64,000 nucleotides of DNA, from NCBI RefSeq assembly GCF_036884655.1, contig NC_088338.1, forward strand, positions 5,119,501 to 5,183,500, written 5' to 3'. This stretch comes from Musa acuminata AAA Group. Taxonomy: Eukaryota; Streptophyta; Magnoliopsida; Zingiberales; Musaceae. This document shows positions 1-26,282 of the stretch, in pieces. Each line of letters begins with the position of its first letter. The first letter of the stretch is position 1. The translations under genes were made by a program, and so were the position numbers. Below the pieces are notes generated by a model that saw only the letters and a list, made by a program, of their open reading frames with translations, was not told the origin of the DNA and did no database searches.

Positions 1-184
1 TAATTATCTGCAGACGAATAAAGAAAATCTAATGCCATGGTCATAACATTCATACATAAATGTAATGCAATCGAGTACGTCAGACCAATCGAGTTCATTA
101 ATATTCAACCTCATGAAGGAAACATCAGTTACCTTCTGAGGTTAACAAAGACCATCTATAAGCCGATGGAACAATTTTATCAAC

Positions 185-6093
<5,909 letters not shown>

Positions 6094-6151
6094 GATTTCT
6101 GTGAGGGGTGAAGAACTAGCTGTTGACAGAGGCTGCCGATTAATTGGCTTC

Positions 6152-6159
6152 GATTTATA
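6152..6159 (-). promoter_or_regulatory. TATA box of MDAR
   Basis: The minus strand reads TATAAATC about 60 bases upstream of the MDAR ATG at 6093, in a GC-rich proximal promoter. Spacing suits a transcription start some 30 bases downstream and a short 5' leader. Confidence 0.6.
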
Positions 6160-6208
6160 GGGGAGGGGCCGCAAGGATTGGTCGGGGAACGCCACAGTTG
6201 CTTCGAGA

Positions 6209-6216
6209 CACGTGGC
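6209..6216. promoter_or_regulatory. G-box/ABRE-like CACGTGGC upstream of MDAR
   Basis: CACGTGGC is the classic bZIP/bHLH target core found in abscisic-acid and light-responsive plant promoters. It lies about 50 bp upstream of the TATA box and about 115 bp from the ATG. A role in stress induction of this antioxidant gene is inference. Confidence 0.5.
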
Positions 6217-7652
6217 GGATCCTGGTACGCTTATCGCTAACAAACCACGCCCTCGCCACGACAGCCTGCCCCAATATGGACTGTCGTTGCGACGGTCGCG
6301 GCCCGCAATCACGGACGCCCTCTGATTAGTGAAGGATTTCGCGATCACAGATCGCGCCCGTTCATTCAGAGGTCCCTGTGTGAACGCTCCGAGATTCTTT
6401 CGTTAGAAATAACATATGGGCTTGCCGGCGCGAAATAGTAAAATGACAGACTTGCTATCCAGGCCTCGATGGCTTTACTAAATGTGAGCCACAGGCCCAA
6501 CCGATGCAACGAAAATTATTCACTTCGCATGCGTTCCAAGATTTAGATCCACCTTGATAAATCCAGAGGGATCCAGAGAGTGGTGTCTAATAGATCATAA
6601 TGCTTGCCGAGACAGTGGGTCAAACTTGTCAAATCACTAGAAATTATGTCATTTACTTTTGGACACGGTTCCGTTCAGTGCAGTGCATGGCAACTCTTTA
6701 AGTGTTTAAGAGTAACAAACCGAGGTTATTGGGGGCAATTAAAAAATTCCTCTCTTTCATGTTAAACCGAGAGTATACTTGTGTTTCCAAGGAAAAGACA
6801 TCTCACATTTAGCACGATCAATTCTTTGAAATCTAAATTATGTTGTGTCAACACACATTGGCACTAAGATATCAACATGCAACGGTAACAGGTCTTAAAT
6901 ATCAACATGTTCATCAATTGCTTTGAGAATTGAGAGACTGAATCACTAAGATGAAAATATAAGAGGGAGATGATCACCTTGATGGGTAGGTTCCTTTCTA
7001 AAGAACAGACACGTTAATTACCAAACAATAGCATGAAAGTCACAAATTAACATGTTAATCAGAAGCAGCATAACTTACGACTTCAAGTTGCAGAAACTAC
7101 AGACGTTAAATTATCAACAACAGAAACCAGCACTTAGCCTTTACATCCACAGCAGCCAAATAGTTTTACTATTCGTCAGCGGAATCTTTTGTACCTAAAA
7201 CCAGTGGAGTAACAAAAATGGGTAGCACTCACTGCATTTAACGAGATTGAGAGCTTTAATAAGGCTCTCCACTTGTACAGTTAAAGAAAGCCAATTTAAT
7301 TCCAACTTAATAAACAACATCAAATATAAATGACATCCAGATTTTCTGATCGTCCAAGCGGACCAACAGGACAGCAGTAGAATCTTTCCTTTAGTGCGTC
7401 GTCCACTTTATCACCGATTTCCTACAATCAAGGTAAAAACATGATACACAAAATATATATACAGTACTTTTATTTAAGTTTGTAGTAAGGCTTTCTAAAT
7501 TTGTAAGAATTCTAAAGAAGGTTAATACAAAATGCCAGTCTGGCTTGGATTTTATGCCATATGGGTATGCCAGTTGGTAAAGGTTTGATATTTTAAGTCG
7601 TGATTTCATGCATCAAATGAACATACCCTTGCTACAATGAACAGTTCAAAAT

Positions 7653-16038
<8,386 letters not shown>

Positions 16039-16818
16039 CGTCCAGAGCGAGATCAATACAGAAGACGGGTGTGAAGGAAGAGACGCAGAGAAAACCAAGA
16101 TTTAGGGTTCCGGTTATGGGGTTTCGGCTTTTGAGGAGGAGAGCCGAGATTTAGATCGGGCCGGGCTGGACCGTTAATTCTCCCTATAAAGGCCCGATGC
16201 GACCACAAAAGTCCACGTGTACGCCGTGATGAGATTAAATATTTCATTCAATAAAGATGTTTATTCATTATTAAATAATATTAAAGATGGAAAATATATT
16301 ATTTAGAGGATTATTTTATTAAAGTAAATCTATTACGTAATCTGCTTCGAAGAAGGAAAAGAATAAATGATTCATCTGAACTAACATTTTTTTTCCTTCG
16401 TATACTTAGGGAGCCTATGGAAATGAGAAACTATATTGTAATTGGATTATTAATCAAAGAATGAATTAAATAAAAGTTGCACTCTATACTCTTAAATTTA
16501 TATTTCATGCCAGCTAAAGAGGGATTCTGACATCATCCATCTAATCTTGCAACAGTTTGGGCAGTCATATAATCACAAAATTGATCACCAAATCTCCAAG
16601 ACAAATAAAGAATTAATCATGACAAGAGGGTAAAAATAGCTAGTTAATATATATATATATAGAGAGAGAGAGAGAGTGGGTCTTGTCACCAGTTTGTGAC
16701 AGGCTTCAATGATGAGTACTTTGTCCAGAATCGAACACTTGCGTGCAATTAGAACTCCGCACTAGGTTGGATGTCGATGAAACAAGGAAGAAGCCAGTGA
16801 TCAAAACAGTCGCCAGCT
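16039..16818. other. Intergenic: CYP71 promoter and 3' flank of the DUF868 gene
   Basis: About 780 bases. The first 200 are GC-rich and include the CYP71 5' leader and promoter, with a CCACGTGT motif near 16213. The rest is AT-rich and contains a short TA run followed by a (GA)n run at about 16647-16675. No gene seen. Confidence 0.6.
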
Positions 16819-17671
16819 TCACTTGCTCTTGAAAGCTTGGATCAACAGAGTGAACTGAGACGCCCTCTTCGCCAACTCCTCCTCCGACCACGGCCTGCTC
16901 GCGAGCGCGCTCCTCGCCCGGAACATGAAGGTGGCGCCGCTTGGTGACCCGCGGAACCACCAGTCGTGCACGTCCCACAGCACGTCGATCGCTGATCCGT
17001 CCACCAATATGGTCTGATTCCCGCGGAAGTTCCACATCACCCGCTTCACATGGAGCAGCCTCTTCCTGTCGACGCAGACGTAGAGCTCGGCGTCCTTGGC
17101 GTCGGCCTCGTCTCCCTTGCATCTTACCATGATCTCGTGATCCTTGCCGCCGTCGCGAAACTGAGCCTTGGTGGAGTAGAGCGTGGCGCCGAACACTTGC
17201 TCCCTCCTGCTGTACATGGAGGACGCGGCGACCAACACCTTGTCTTCGAACTTCTTGATGAATTCTCTCCACATATCACCTAGCAATAGCACGAACACCT
17301 TGTCGGCCATCATGACGAGGTAGAAGTCCCGCGTGGGCTCAGCTCCTGCGCCATACGTCGCGGCGGAGATGTCCCAGTGGAGAGCAAACTCGGAGTTCCC
17401 GATGGCGAAGGACTGGCTTCCCTTCTTCCTCATCAAGAGCTGGCAGGTGGTTCCGCGGAGATCCGAGACACCAGAACCGGGGTTCTCTTCGATCACGACC
17501 AAGACCGACGTATCGCGGTTGTTCTTGTGCCAGGTGACCTTGATGAGCAACTCATTATGGGTGGACAGAGCGGCTCTGTGGCGGCCGTTCCGAGGAGATG
17601 CTGCTCCCGGAGCATGCGGATCCGGCGACCCTGACGGCGTGATGGCCGAGACATGGGACGAAGTCTCTCAT
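16819..17671 (-). CDS. DUF868-family protein, single exon, frame broken near N-terminus
   Basis: Plant-specific family of unknown function. The main frame (17550-16819) reads LLIKVTWHKN, DLRGTTCQLLMRKKGSQSF, DFYLVMMADKVFVLLLGD and ILVDGSAIDVLWDVHDWWF, characteristic of DUF868, and ends in a normal stop. It has no ATG before these conserved residues. The expected N-terminus (MRDFVPCLGHHAVRVA, ATG at 17669-17671) lies in a different frame, running 38 codons into tandem TAA TGA at 17557-17552. The two frames are offset by one base within the short stretch before LLIKVTW. Either a one-base indel has inactivated the N-terminus, or there is an assembly error, or an unusual start is used. The rest is intact, so loss would be recent. 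Confidence 0.82.
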
Positions 17672-17939
17672 CGTCGGAGGAAGAAGCAGCAAAGAGTTGG
17701 CGATATGACTCCTTCCAGAAGTATATTATCATGCAGTTGTTGCCTATATCCTTCACTTTGATGACTCTTTCAACTCTACTAAGTATGAGATATATGAAGG
17801 ATTATGGTGGAAATAGTTTTTGTAGTCTATTTATTTATATTGTATAGAATTTATAGCAGGATTGGTTTGAGGGATTTAGTAGAAGTAAGATGATAACTTC
17901 TTTAGCATTCTACCTTTCAAAATATTGAATATATTAAAA

Positions 17940-18590
17940 AAAATGAAAAGACTAGTAAATGTAAATACAACCTTTACATCCAAAAATAATCAAGTGGCCT
18001 TAAATATGTAACAAGAGTCGATCCAACAATTGTTTAAGAAAGTGATTGATATCAATAAAGTTATTGCCTATAACCATAATGTCATTCACACAAACTAATA
18101 AATATATAAAACAATTTTTTTATTATCGTATATATAAAAAGTTATCAGATTTAAAATTAGCATAGACAGTTAACATCAAGTATGAGCCAAGTTGATTGTA
18201 CCATGCTCGTGGAGCTTAGTAAAATTATATATAACTTTTTAGAATTTACATATATAGTTAGGATGTTAAGGATTAGTTAGGATGTTAAGGATAAAAAAAG
18301 CACTATATTAACATATCATTAATTTAAGTTTCCTAGAAAAAAGATATTGTTAATATTCGGTTATCACAGTTGTCAAACGTTAACTGATAGCCAAATTCAT
18401 GATAAATCGAATTATCATATATTTGATAACAAGATTGAATGCTTCTATAAAGTCAATGATCTTTGATAAAACCTTTTAGCTACCAAATATGCTTTGTATC
18501 TGATAATGGATCCATCAAGATTCAATGTCATTCAAAAAATTCATTTCATTAGATAATTTTTTGTCCGAGATTAGATGATATAGGGTCCAT
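17940..18590 (-). mobile_element. Degenerate Ty1/copia reverse-transcriptase fossil
   Basis: On the minus strand, in broken frames and in order, one finds GSIIRYKAYLVAKRFYQRS, then IDFIEAFNLVIKYMIIRF, then PRAWYNQLGSYLMLTVYANF, then LLVCVNDIMVIGNNFIDINH. These correspond to the copia RT stretches usually read as RYKARLVAKGF, the ETFSPV region, PRAWY and the YVDD box. The catalytic YVDD is decayed to CVND, and stops and frameshifts separate the blocks. No LTRs identified. Confidence 0.72.
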
Positions 18591-19210
18591 ATGGCATTAC
18601 AAAGAGAGTGTTACCAATCGCTCCCTCCGTTGTAAACTAAATAAAATTTATATTGTATTCTTTTATGACTCATTTATTATAAAAAATTTAAATACGAGAG
18701 CATCCTTAGTTCGAGGTCGGAAGGTCGGAATAAATACATTAGGGAAAGAAAAGGGTGATCAGGGTTCTCGCAAGAGTGCCACCAAGAAAATGATGCCAAT
18801 AATTGAATGATGGCACGGCTTTCGTCTTAAGACAGAGCTGAATGGGGAATTAACTTTTCTTCTGGTAGTTTCATGCCTGAAGCAAGTTTGAAGAAATCAG
18901 TTGAGTTTTAGCAAAAGCTGCTTTACCAAGCAGTAAGAAAAAAGTTAATGTTCCAGTTGAGGCAAGACATGAACATTTATTTGGAAATCAAAAGAAAGAA
19001 TTTGTTTGACATGGAAATGGTAAATATTCTTTTACACCATAGGTATTAATTGGTTCATACGTCCCAAAGAGATGCTTTTTGTTTTGATTTGCCTCATCAT
19101 TCAATTAGTTGGTCATACTGTCAATCCACTCTGCTGTTTACTTCAAATTTCTCTTTACAGCACGAGAGAACTTTCAACTTGTTGATGCATTGAAGTTTGG
19201 TGCTATTCAG

Positions 19211-19401
19211 GCTGAGAAGAATGAGCTTCGCGATGAGAAACAGAGGCTAAAGGCAGACAAGGAGAGTCTGGAGCAGCAGATAGAACATCTGAATGCTAGA
19301 CCCAGCTACTTGCCGCACCCACCTGTTATACAGGCTCCCTTCACAGTCCAAAGTCAAGCTGCTGGGAACAAGCTAATGATAAATGCCCTCCTGTTGCATA
19401 A
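19211..19401 (+). pseudogene. Remnant of an ILR3/bHLH105-type transcription factor (last exon)
   Basis: From 19211 the frame reads AEKNELRDEKQRLKADKESL, then EQQIEHLNARPSYLPHPPV, then AAGNKLM. This is the leucine-zipper-side tail of subgroup IVc bHLH factors, which act in iron and metal homeostasis. An AG acceptor directly precedes it (19209-19210), so it looks like the genomic last exon. After KLM the family normally has about 25 more residues. Here they are missing, yet the family C-terminal CPPVA plus stop is present in another frame at 19384-19401. This indicates an internal deletion with frameshift. The DNA-binding basic and HLH regions are not found upstream. The open frame runs on to 19522 with unrelated sequence. 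Confidence 0.72.
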
Positions 19402-19522
19402 GCCTATTGTTGATCAAGCCAAATCACAGTCAGCTCGAGCTTATTCTAGCCTGATTTCATCATTAGTCTCTAAAGACAAGAACCGCTTATCTTTTTCCAT
19501 CTACAGCCGAAGGCTGTTTTGA

Positions 19523-21042
19523 GAAACAGAACTAAGATTCTCATGGATGTGTGCCTTACTGGTAAATGCCTCTTGTATCTCTCAAGTTATGAATAAGTTG
19601 CCCATCTCCCTGTAAATGCAACATAAACAGGAGATAACTGACCTCAATCTGCTGATGTATTATATATGGAGAGTCCCATATGCAAGTTAATATTGTGTTC
19701 AATGTTATAGTAATGGATCTTGGATTTATAATTATCTTGACTATTTGGGGTTGGTTGTATGATTTTATTTTTTTTCTGGAGTTGAAAATTTGACAATTAC
19801 AATATAATCAAGTATAATCTTCCAATCCCAAAAGTAAAGTAGAGATGGAAACTGATAAAGATAATTTTGTACCTCGGAAGTTTGATCCATCTTAGAAGTG
19901 TGATACTACAAAATCAAGTGGAAAAAAAGAGGAAGCCTTGTGAAAATTTGAAATTATTGGTAATGCATAAATAATTTAATAACCAATATAATATAATATA
20001 TGTCTTCAACACTTTCAACTCTATTATTTTTTGTTTTCTATTTTTTTTCTGTTGACATCCTCTCTTATTCTCCATCATCGACTCACTGACCTTTTTCTTT
20101 TTTCGTAATTTGGCTATTGTCCTCTTCACACTTTTAGGATCATTCTTTTTCTTTCCCTTCTTTTATTACAAGATTTGTAATTTATTTTTCTTTTACTAAG
20201 AAAAAGACCCTTTATTCCCTTGGCATAAAAAAGGACAAGAAGAAAACAGTGGCTGTTCCATGCAACAAAGTGAGAAAGTAGTAGCACTTTTATCTCGAGA
20301 AGATAAAGCAAAAGATGGAAGAAAGGAACCGTCACATTCATATGGAGGAGGGCATGCAGGTTAGAACAAAGTCAAGGGTTGGACGTAGAAATGGCGGCAT
20401 CCTCACCTCACATTTGATTGTGATAAAAGGATTCGCGACAGATATTCTTCCTGCACTTTGTCTTCGCGTGTATGGATTTCTCTCCCAATTATTTTGGTGC
20501 CACCTCTTCGCCATCGTCACTCCCCTCGTCACTTCCCTCTTGTGTTGCCTTGCTTTACTGGCACCGATATGCTTCGATAGGTGCAGAGGATCCTAACCCT
20601 AATGGTGAGAGTGATTATCGACGATGCTTCTATCAATCCGATTCCATTCTGGATCATATGTGCAGAAGTACGAAATTGATTGAGAGGGTGACTCAGGTGC
20701 TCGCCTGATGACTGACCTACCAAGAAGCTCAGAATCGGATGAGATGTCCGATCTGATCCCTTCGACACTCTATAAAGTTAGGATTGATGGCCGTGCATCA
20801 TGTACAAGCAAGTGCAGTGCATACTGATCGCTCTCCTCCACACCTCTTTGCCGTGATGTTGATGAGCGTGGAATCTTCGTCCCACATAGTGCTCGCCAGC
20901 CCGGGCTGGCCGTGACTTGGCACCTCCGATTCGCGGCGGCAGATGAGCAACGTCGGCCTGTGTCTCTACCTGGCCGGGCGCCATTCAGGGAAGGTGATGG
21001 CTCAAAGCTCTCTGTGCATGCTCTCCCTGCAAGTTATAGCAT

Positions 21043-21079
<37 letters not shown>

Positions 21080-21360
21080 CAGAAATCTGTCACCAGCTTT
21101 GGCTGTGTTGACTGAAAGGTTGAAAGGGGGGGGGATGCTGCACCTATCTAGAAAGAAGAACAAGATAAAGTAGATTCCAACAATCGTGCAGATAAAGTGG
21201 ATGCCTCCAGCTGCAGTATAAATGATTGTGCTCCCTCGTCTTTGAATTCCCACCACAACACCTAATTTGAATTGCCATTTCTTCCTGTTCCTGTTCTTTG
21301 TTTGTGTGCATCCATCCATACATAGTTTCTTCTCTTTTACAGCGCATTAGCAGGCAGCCA
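19523..21360. other. Intergenic region upstream of the FT-like gene
   Basis: 1.8 kb with only low-quality overlapping open frames. A GC-richer stretch at 20780-21010 has no recognisable protein. A (TA)n run lies at about 21043-21077 and a short G run at 21125-21133. The promoter of the FT-like gene presumably lies in the right half. No clear TATA box was assigned. Confidence 0.5.
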
Positions 21361-24300
21361 ATGTCACGAGGAAGGGATCCTTTGGTGTTAGGGCAGATTG
21401 TTGGGGATGTGTTGGATCCTTTCACTAGATCTGCTACTATGAGAATTATGTACAACAATAGGGAAATCTCGAATGGGAGTAGGCTAAGGCAATCGGCTGT
21501 GGCGGATAAGCCACAGGTTCAAATTGAAGGGAATGATCCAAGGAAGCTCTATACACTTGTAAGTTCGATGTCATAGCTAGACGAGTGTTTTCATGGTCTT
21601 GTTGCTGTGTCAACTTGGAACACTTGCCTGCAGCCTCTTAACCACATATCAAAGCCTGCATACATAAACCAGTAAGTCGATTAATGAATAGGATTATCGA
21701 TATCGGCTGTAAATTACAAGATATATTGTTAAAAATGAATACTTAAGCAGCTTTACTACTAATTTGCTAACGCTATTTTCGTATTAGATATTAAGTTGAA
21801 AAATAAATAATACTTTAATCTGCAATTAACCATATAGATATCAACTGACTAATTGTTATTATTTTGGATCTTTATGATTCTACTATCATACTTTTGACTT
21901 GATAAGGTTTTTGACACTGGACAATCTTAATTTGTTGACATAAGGTGATGGTGGATCCTGATGCACCAAGTCCAAACAATCCAACTGATAGAGAGTATCT
22001 GCACTGGTAAGCTAAAAATTATTTATCCAAAAATAATATCATATATATATATATATATGATTTTTGTTTGATTTAATTTTTGCAAGAAAAATGTACTGAT
22101 AAATGATGTTTGTATATTGAAACAGAGAAATATAATCCCCACAAAATATTTTTACCAAGACTACCTTCTTTATTTCATCTCTCTGGTTTAAGAAGCTAGT
22201 GGACATGAAATATATTTTATATTAAATTACTAAAATCTTATGCACCATATATGTACACTCTTTAACCCATTCTTATTATCTTAGGCATGTCTATCAATCC
22301 ACCAAAACAAAGTTCTTCTCAATCAAGTAACTCATTGGTCTCTTGGTAATGCTTTTTAGGTTGGTGACAGACATCCCAGAAACTCTTGATGCAAGTCATG
22401 GTGGGTAAAACTTACTCTAATAATCTCTTCCTAAATGCATAGTACTATGACATTCTCAAATGACATAAATTTGGTTTTTGATGTGGATTTTATATGTATA
22501 GTCCTCCACTCTTATTTTCTAATCACCCCAAAATAATGATAAGGACAGTAACATATAAACTATACAAAATTCTGTAAGTAAATTGGAACCAAACACTATT
22601 TGAGTCATTAAGTTACTTTGGTAATAAGACCAAACTGGCATAATTGCTAACATCTAGAATTTGTCATGTCATTGTTGATTCTGCACAGGTTTCTTCAGAC
22701 TAAAGGGAAAAATAAAAGAAACATAATACATGAATTGACCATACCAGAATTCTCTTAGCTAATATCAACTATTTCTTTTCTAATCCTAATTAATTATTGG
22801 AGAAATATAACTCATCAATTTTACCTAGAATGTGTAGTTCTACCACAATTTCTTATGACAACATGTATGCTTCAGTTATTCAGAAATTTGAACTGTCTAG
22901 AAAGTGGTTTCTATGTTCCATTTGTTTTTATGTTCGAGCAAATTAAATAATATGCTTATGTGAATCCAAGAAAAAAAAACATTTGGCCTACACAAATATT
23001 CTCATTCTTGTTCAGGAACAAGTGGATAATACTGTCCTGTGTTATTTATGTAGGCCAGAAGAACACATGATGTTTGAAGTAAATGGGTTTGTGTTTACCC
23101 CTTTCAGTGCTCCATAGTTCTGCAGGAGGAGATGCATATGTCATGTGTGTTCAATCCATTTGCAGCAAACATGATGTGCAATATATATATATGAATATAT
23201 TGGATACTTGGAGCATATATACATGCATAACTGGAGAAAGAAATGAGGTTGCCATGCTCCTTTACAAAGAGGAGATTGCACCTCATTCTTCTTCCTACAA
23301 GTGGTAGCACAAATACGTATGCTGCACACGTACTCGTGTACTGTTGTGCAAGCTACAGTGCTTCTTAGAAAGCCCGGTCAAGCTCTCTGCACGCATGCAC
23401 GAGTACGTCGACTCAAATGGCATCGATATACTGCTGCTACTACTACGTAGTGGACAAGAGAGAAGGGCGGGTGATGGCCCCACCTCCAACAAGTGTTCTT
23501 TCTTTTCTCCTGCAGGCCCCACTTCCCTGCGTCAGTCGGCGTGGCAAGGCTCCGACCGGAAATCGAGCTCGATGGACGGCTGTTATCCTCCCCCCCCACC
23601 CGCTCCCGGTGATCAACGCTTGACTTGACGCCTTTGTGGTTTGTGCGGGCCCCCAAGAGAACCATGGTCGGCCTCTATTTTCATGATCTTTCCATCAAGC
23701 ACTCACACACCTAAATGTTCTTTTGACTAAGATGAAGCAGCAATATTATATACAGGCAGGCATGCAGGCACGTCGAGGAGACACTTCAAATGGACTTGAG
23801 ATGGCTGTTGATACATATATATATATGCGAATGTTCTCTCTTCTCATGCAAACTAGATCATAGTGATGTTAGGAAACTTAGTCACTCATGTTATCTGCAA
23901 ATTGAATTTTTCTATATTTTGCCTCTCATAGCAACATATATACACAATTGCATCACCAAATTCTTCCATGCATGGAAATATATGACTGTGTTAACTTTCT
24001 CTATCATATTAGTGAAACTACTGTATACTATTGGATATGAAATTTTGGTCCTCTCAGTAGCTAACATCTGAGATATACACATATATATACATCTGATACT
24101 GGGAGGGGGATTCCCAGGATCAGTTCACTGGGTCATGATGCCTGTATAATTGTAATCATCCTTTGACGCATGTCATTAAATATTGTGATATAGTATATGA
24201 AATCTTGGTTCTCTGCCATGTGCTACTGGGAGAAGGATTCCCGGGATTGAATTGGCTGTGGAGAACTCAGAAGTGGATCAACATCCTCCTCCATCAATGG

Positions 24301-24593
24301 ATTCAATTCCCTAAAGGTGCATGTGAAGTTGAATGCATAAAATCTGACAAGAAACCGGGAACGTTGTTTCAGGAAACGAGATAGTGAGCTATGAAAGCCC
24401 ACGGCCACAAGCCGGGATTCACCGTATCGCACTTGTCCTCTTCCGTCAGCAAGTCCAGCAGACTGTGCATGCGCCTGGGTGGCGTCAAAACTTCAGCACG
24501 AGAGACTTCTCTGCCTTCCATAACCTTGGACTCCCTGCTGCTGCTACCTTCTTTAATTGTCAACGAGAGACTGGTTGTGGAGGAAGAAGGTAG
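21361..24593 (+). CDS. FT-like PEBP (florigen-family) protein, 4 exons
   Basis: Phosphatidylethanolamine-binding protein of the FT clade, mobile regulators of flowering or storage-organ timing that bind 14-3-3 and FD bZIP partners. Exons: 21361-21558, 21945-22006, 22360-22400, 24373-24593 (198/62/41/221 nt, the standard FT/TFL1 layout), giving 173 aa. Motifs: [20 protein letters not shown] at the start, [44 protein letters not shown] and [12 protein letters not shown] at the end. Tyr84 in REYLHW is the FT-type residue (TFL1 has His), and segment B keeps Trp137 and Gln139. Oddities are His133 where FT has Tyr134, and HNLGLP where FT usually has YNLGLP. Intron 3 is nearly 2 kb. FT clade is secure; whether it promotes or represses flowering is unknown. 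Confidence 0.94.
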
Positions 24594-25418
24594 TAAATAA
24601 CACACTAAGAACTCCATCATCTAGGTCATGATTCATGCATCCATCCATATTTAGTGTCAGGTGAAGGCGATCATCGAGGTGTTGGATCCATGTGAAGAGT
24701 GTCTTTTAGGTTTGTCGATGAAGCAATTAAGAGTTTCGTTAAGTAAATAAAGAACAATATGTTGCATGTGATGTGATACTTTATAGCTGGGTTTTGACAC
24801 TACTAAGATGTATGTAGATGAGATTAGCTCATTTTGAATTTAAGATTCAAGCAAGAATGATTATGTTAAATAAGGATATATATATATATATATCTGTGTG
24901 TGTGTAGATTCCATGTATAAAATGTTTTGAGTGATTTTTAAGGGACTCATGTAATTTTTCTTCTGATGAAAGGTTCTAAGGAAGGGGTTAACAATTTCTT
25001 GAGCAAAGGGAGTTCTCAACTATGCATGCAGGCTATCATAGATGGAAGCTTGAAGACTCTCCAATCTACATCTAATTGAACTTTTGTTAGATAAATTTGT
25101 CATAGTTTCTATTACCTTATTTATGATGCCTCAATCTTGAAGATTCCATTTGGGGTCTTTAGTATGTTTTTCTTTGCTATATAATAAATAATTAAACTAT
25201 ATGGTTTCGATGTATCCAATCTTATGTCCTCTTAATATGAGAGGGTAATTTATGAGAGAGTGAGAGGTTTGGCCGTATGGGGTTGAGAGGAGATTTGACA
25301 ATGTGTTGTGTGTTATGTCACATAGTTACTGCATGGTGCAGTCGCATTACATTTAGTCTCAATTTCTATCATTTACAGAGCAGAGGAGACACCTTTCAGC
25401 TCTCAGCTTGACATATGA
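24594..25418. other. Convergent 3' flanks of the FT-like and small HSP genes
   Basis: About 825 AT-rich bases between two converging stop codons. It has a short TA/TG run at about 24877-24905 and presumably both 3' UTRs. No gene seen. Confidence 0.6.
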
Positions 25419-26166
25419 TTACCGCACATCAATATCCAAAACCTTTGTGGAAGTCGAAGCCTTTGGTATGGTAATATACAGCACGCCATCCTTCACCTCT
25501 GCCTTGATCTGCTCCACCAGCACATTGTCCGGCAATGCAATCCTACTGCTGTATCTCCCATAGCTCGTGGCTGACCATTCCTCGGCTTCTCCTTCCTTCG
25601 CCGGTAGCTTCTCGGCCTCGATGACCAGCATCCTCTCCTCCACCCACACCTTGACGTCCTTCTTGGTCATGCCCGGCATATCGAACCTCATCCTGTACTC
25701 CCCCGCTCCTTCCTTGATCTCCCACGGCGTCCTCCGCCTTCTGTAGCTTCCCACGCTGTCCTCGCCGCTCAGGGAAGGCAGGGAAGCACCGCCGTAAGCG
25801 AGAGGATCCTCCATGACTCTCTCCATCGTGTCCATCATCTGCTGGATTGTCCTCGCCGTGGGGAACCTGTCCCAAAGCCCTGAAGAAACAGCTCACATAT
25901 GCCCAAGTGATTGCTTAGCAGCCGTACATGCAGTGGTGTCTCAGACTAATTGGCTTTGCGAGCTTACCGATGGGGGAAGATGGAGCTGCTCTCCTTTTGA
26001 GCAGGGGTTGGCTTTGCTGTGGCTTGCTGGCTCTCTGCATGTGATCCAAGTTGTCTCTGCTCTGAGCACCCATGGCCGTGATGTGCCACCTCCCGCAGTT
26101 GATCGTACCTCTCCTGGTCGAGAGGAGGACTGAGGAGGGGCCGAAGCTGGAGAGAGCCAGTGACAT
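25419..26166 (-). CDS. Small heat-shock protein, organelle-targeted (HSP22/26-type), 2 exons
   Basis: ATP-independent chaperone that holds unfolding proteins during heat stress. Exons 26166-25968 and 25879-25419 total 660 nt, giving 219 aa. The first about 50 residues (MSLALSSFGPSSVLLSTRRG...) are Ser/Arg-rich and lack acids, like a transit peptide. Next is a Met-rich amphipathic helix (IQQMMDTMERVMED), the hallmark of the plastid class. Then comes the alpha-crystallin domain from about residue 110 (WEIKEGAGEYRMRFDMPGM to GVLYITIPKAS) and a short tail ending LDIDVR. The 88-bp intron joins SPIG to LWDRFPTAR in frame. Plastid targeting is most likely; mitochondrial is possible. An imperfect heat-shock element lies about 100 bp upstream. 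Confidence 0.93.
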
Positions 26167-26267
26167 CGTCTTGCCACTGTTGGTGACTCGATCGGGAGAT
26201 GGGATTCGGAGAAAAGACGAAACAGGTTGAGGATGACGGGCACTTAAAAAGGAGTGGAGGACTGCTC

Positions 26268-26282
26268 CGGATGTTTCCGGAG
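26268..26282. promoter_or_regulatory. Imperfect heat-shock element upstream of the small HSP gene
   Basis: Three adjoining 5-base blocks, CGGAT-GTTTC-CGGAG, follow the nGAAn/nTTCn/nGAAn pattern with one mismatch per block. They lie about 100 bases upstream of the ATG and near a TTTTTAAG TATA-like motif at 26243-26250 (minus strand). Function is inferred. Confidence 0.35.

Larger units (their letters stand above)
6094..7652. other. Intergenic region: MDAR promoter and CYP71 3' flank
   Basis: 1.56 kb without a convincing gene. The part nearest 6094 is GC-rich and carries the promoter signals listed separately. From about 6400 it becomes AT-rich and, nearer 7650, probably contains the 3' UTR of the WD40-cyclophilin gene. 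The small open frames here lack family resemblance. Confidence 0.6.

Noticed and set aside
17333..17761. 142-aa plus-strand open frame
   Set aside because: Antisense shadow of the DUF868 gene; no family resemblance.
19109..19522. Continuous 137-aa frame as a functional bHLH protein
   Set aside because: Lacks the basic and helix-loop-helix regions. After the deletion point the frame is unrelated, and the true C-terminus is in another frame.
20778..21115. GC-richer open frames upstream of the FT-like gene
   Set aside because: Competing frames on both strands, with no family match and no splice continuity to the FT-like exons.
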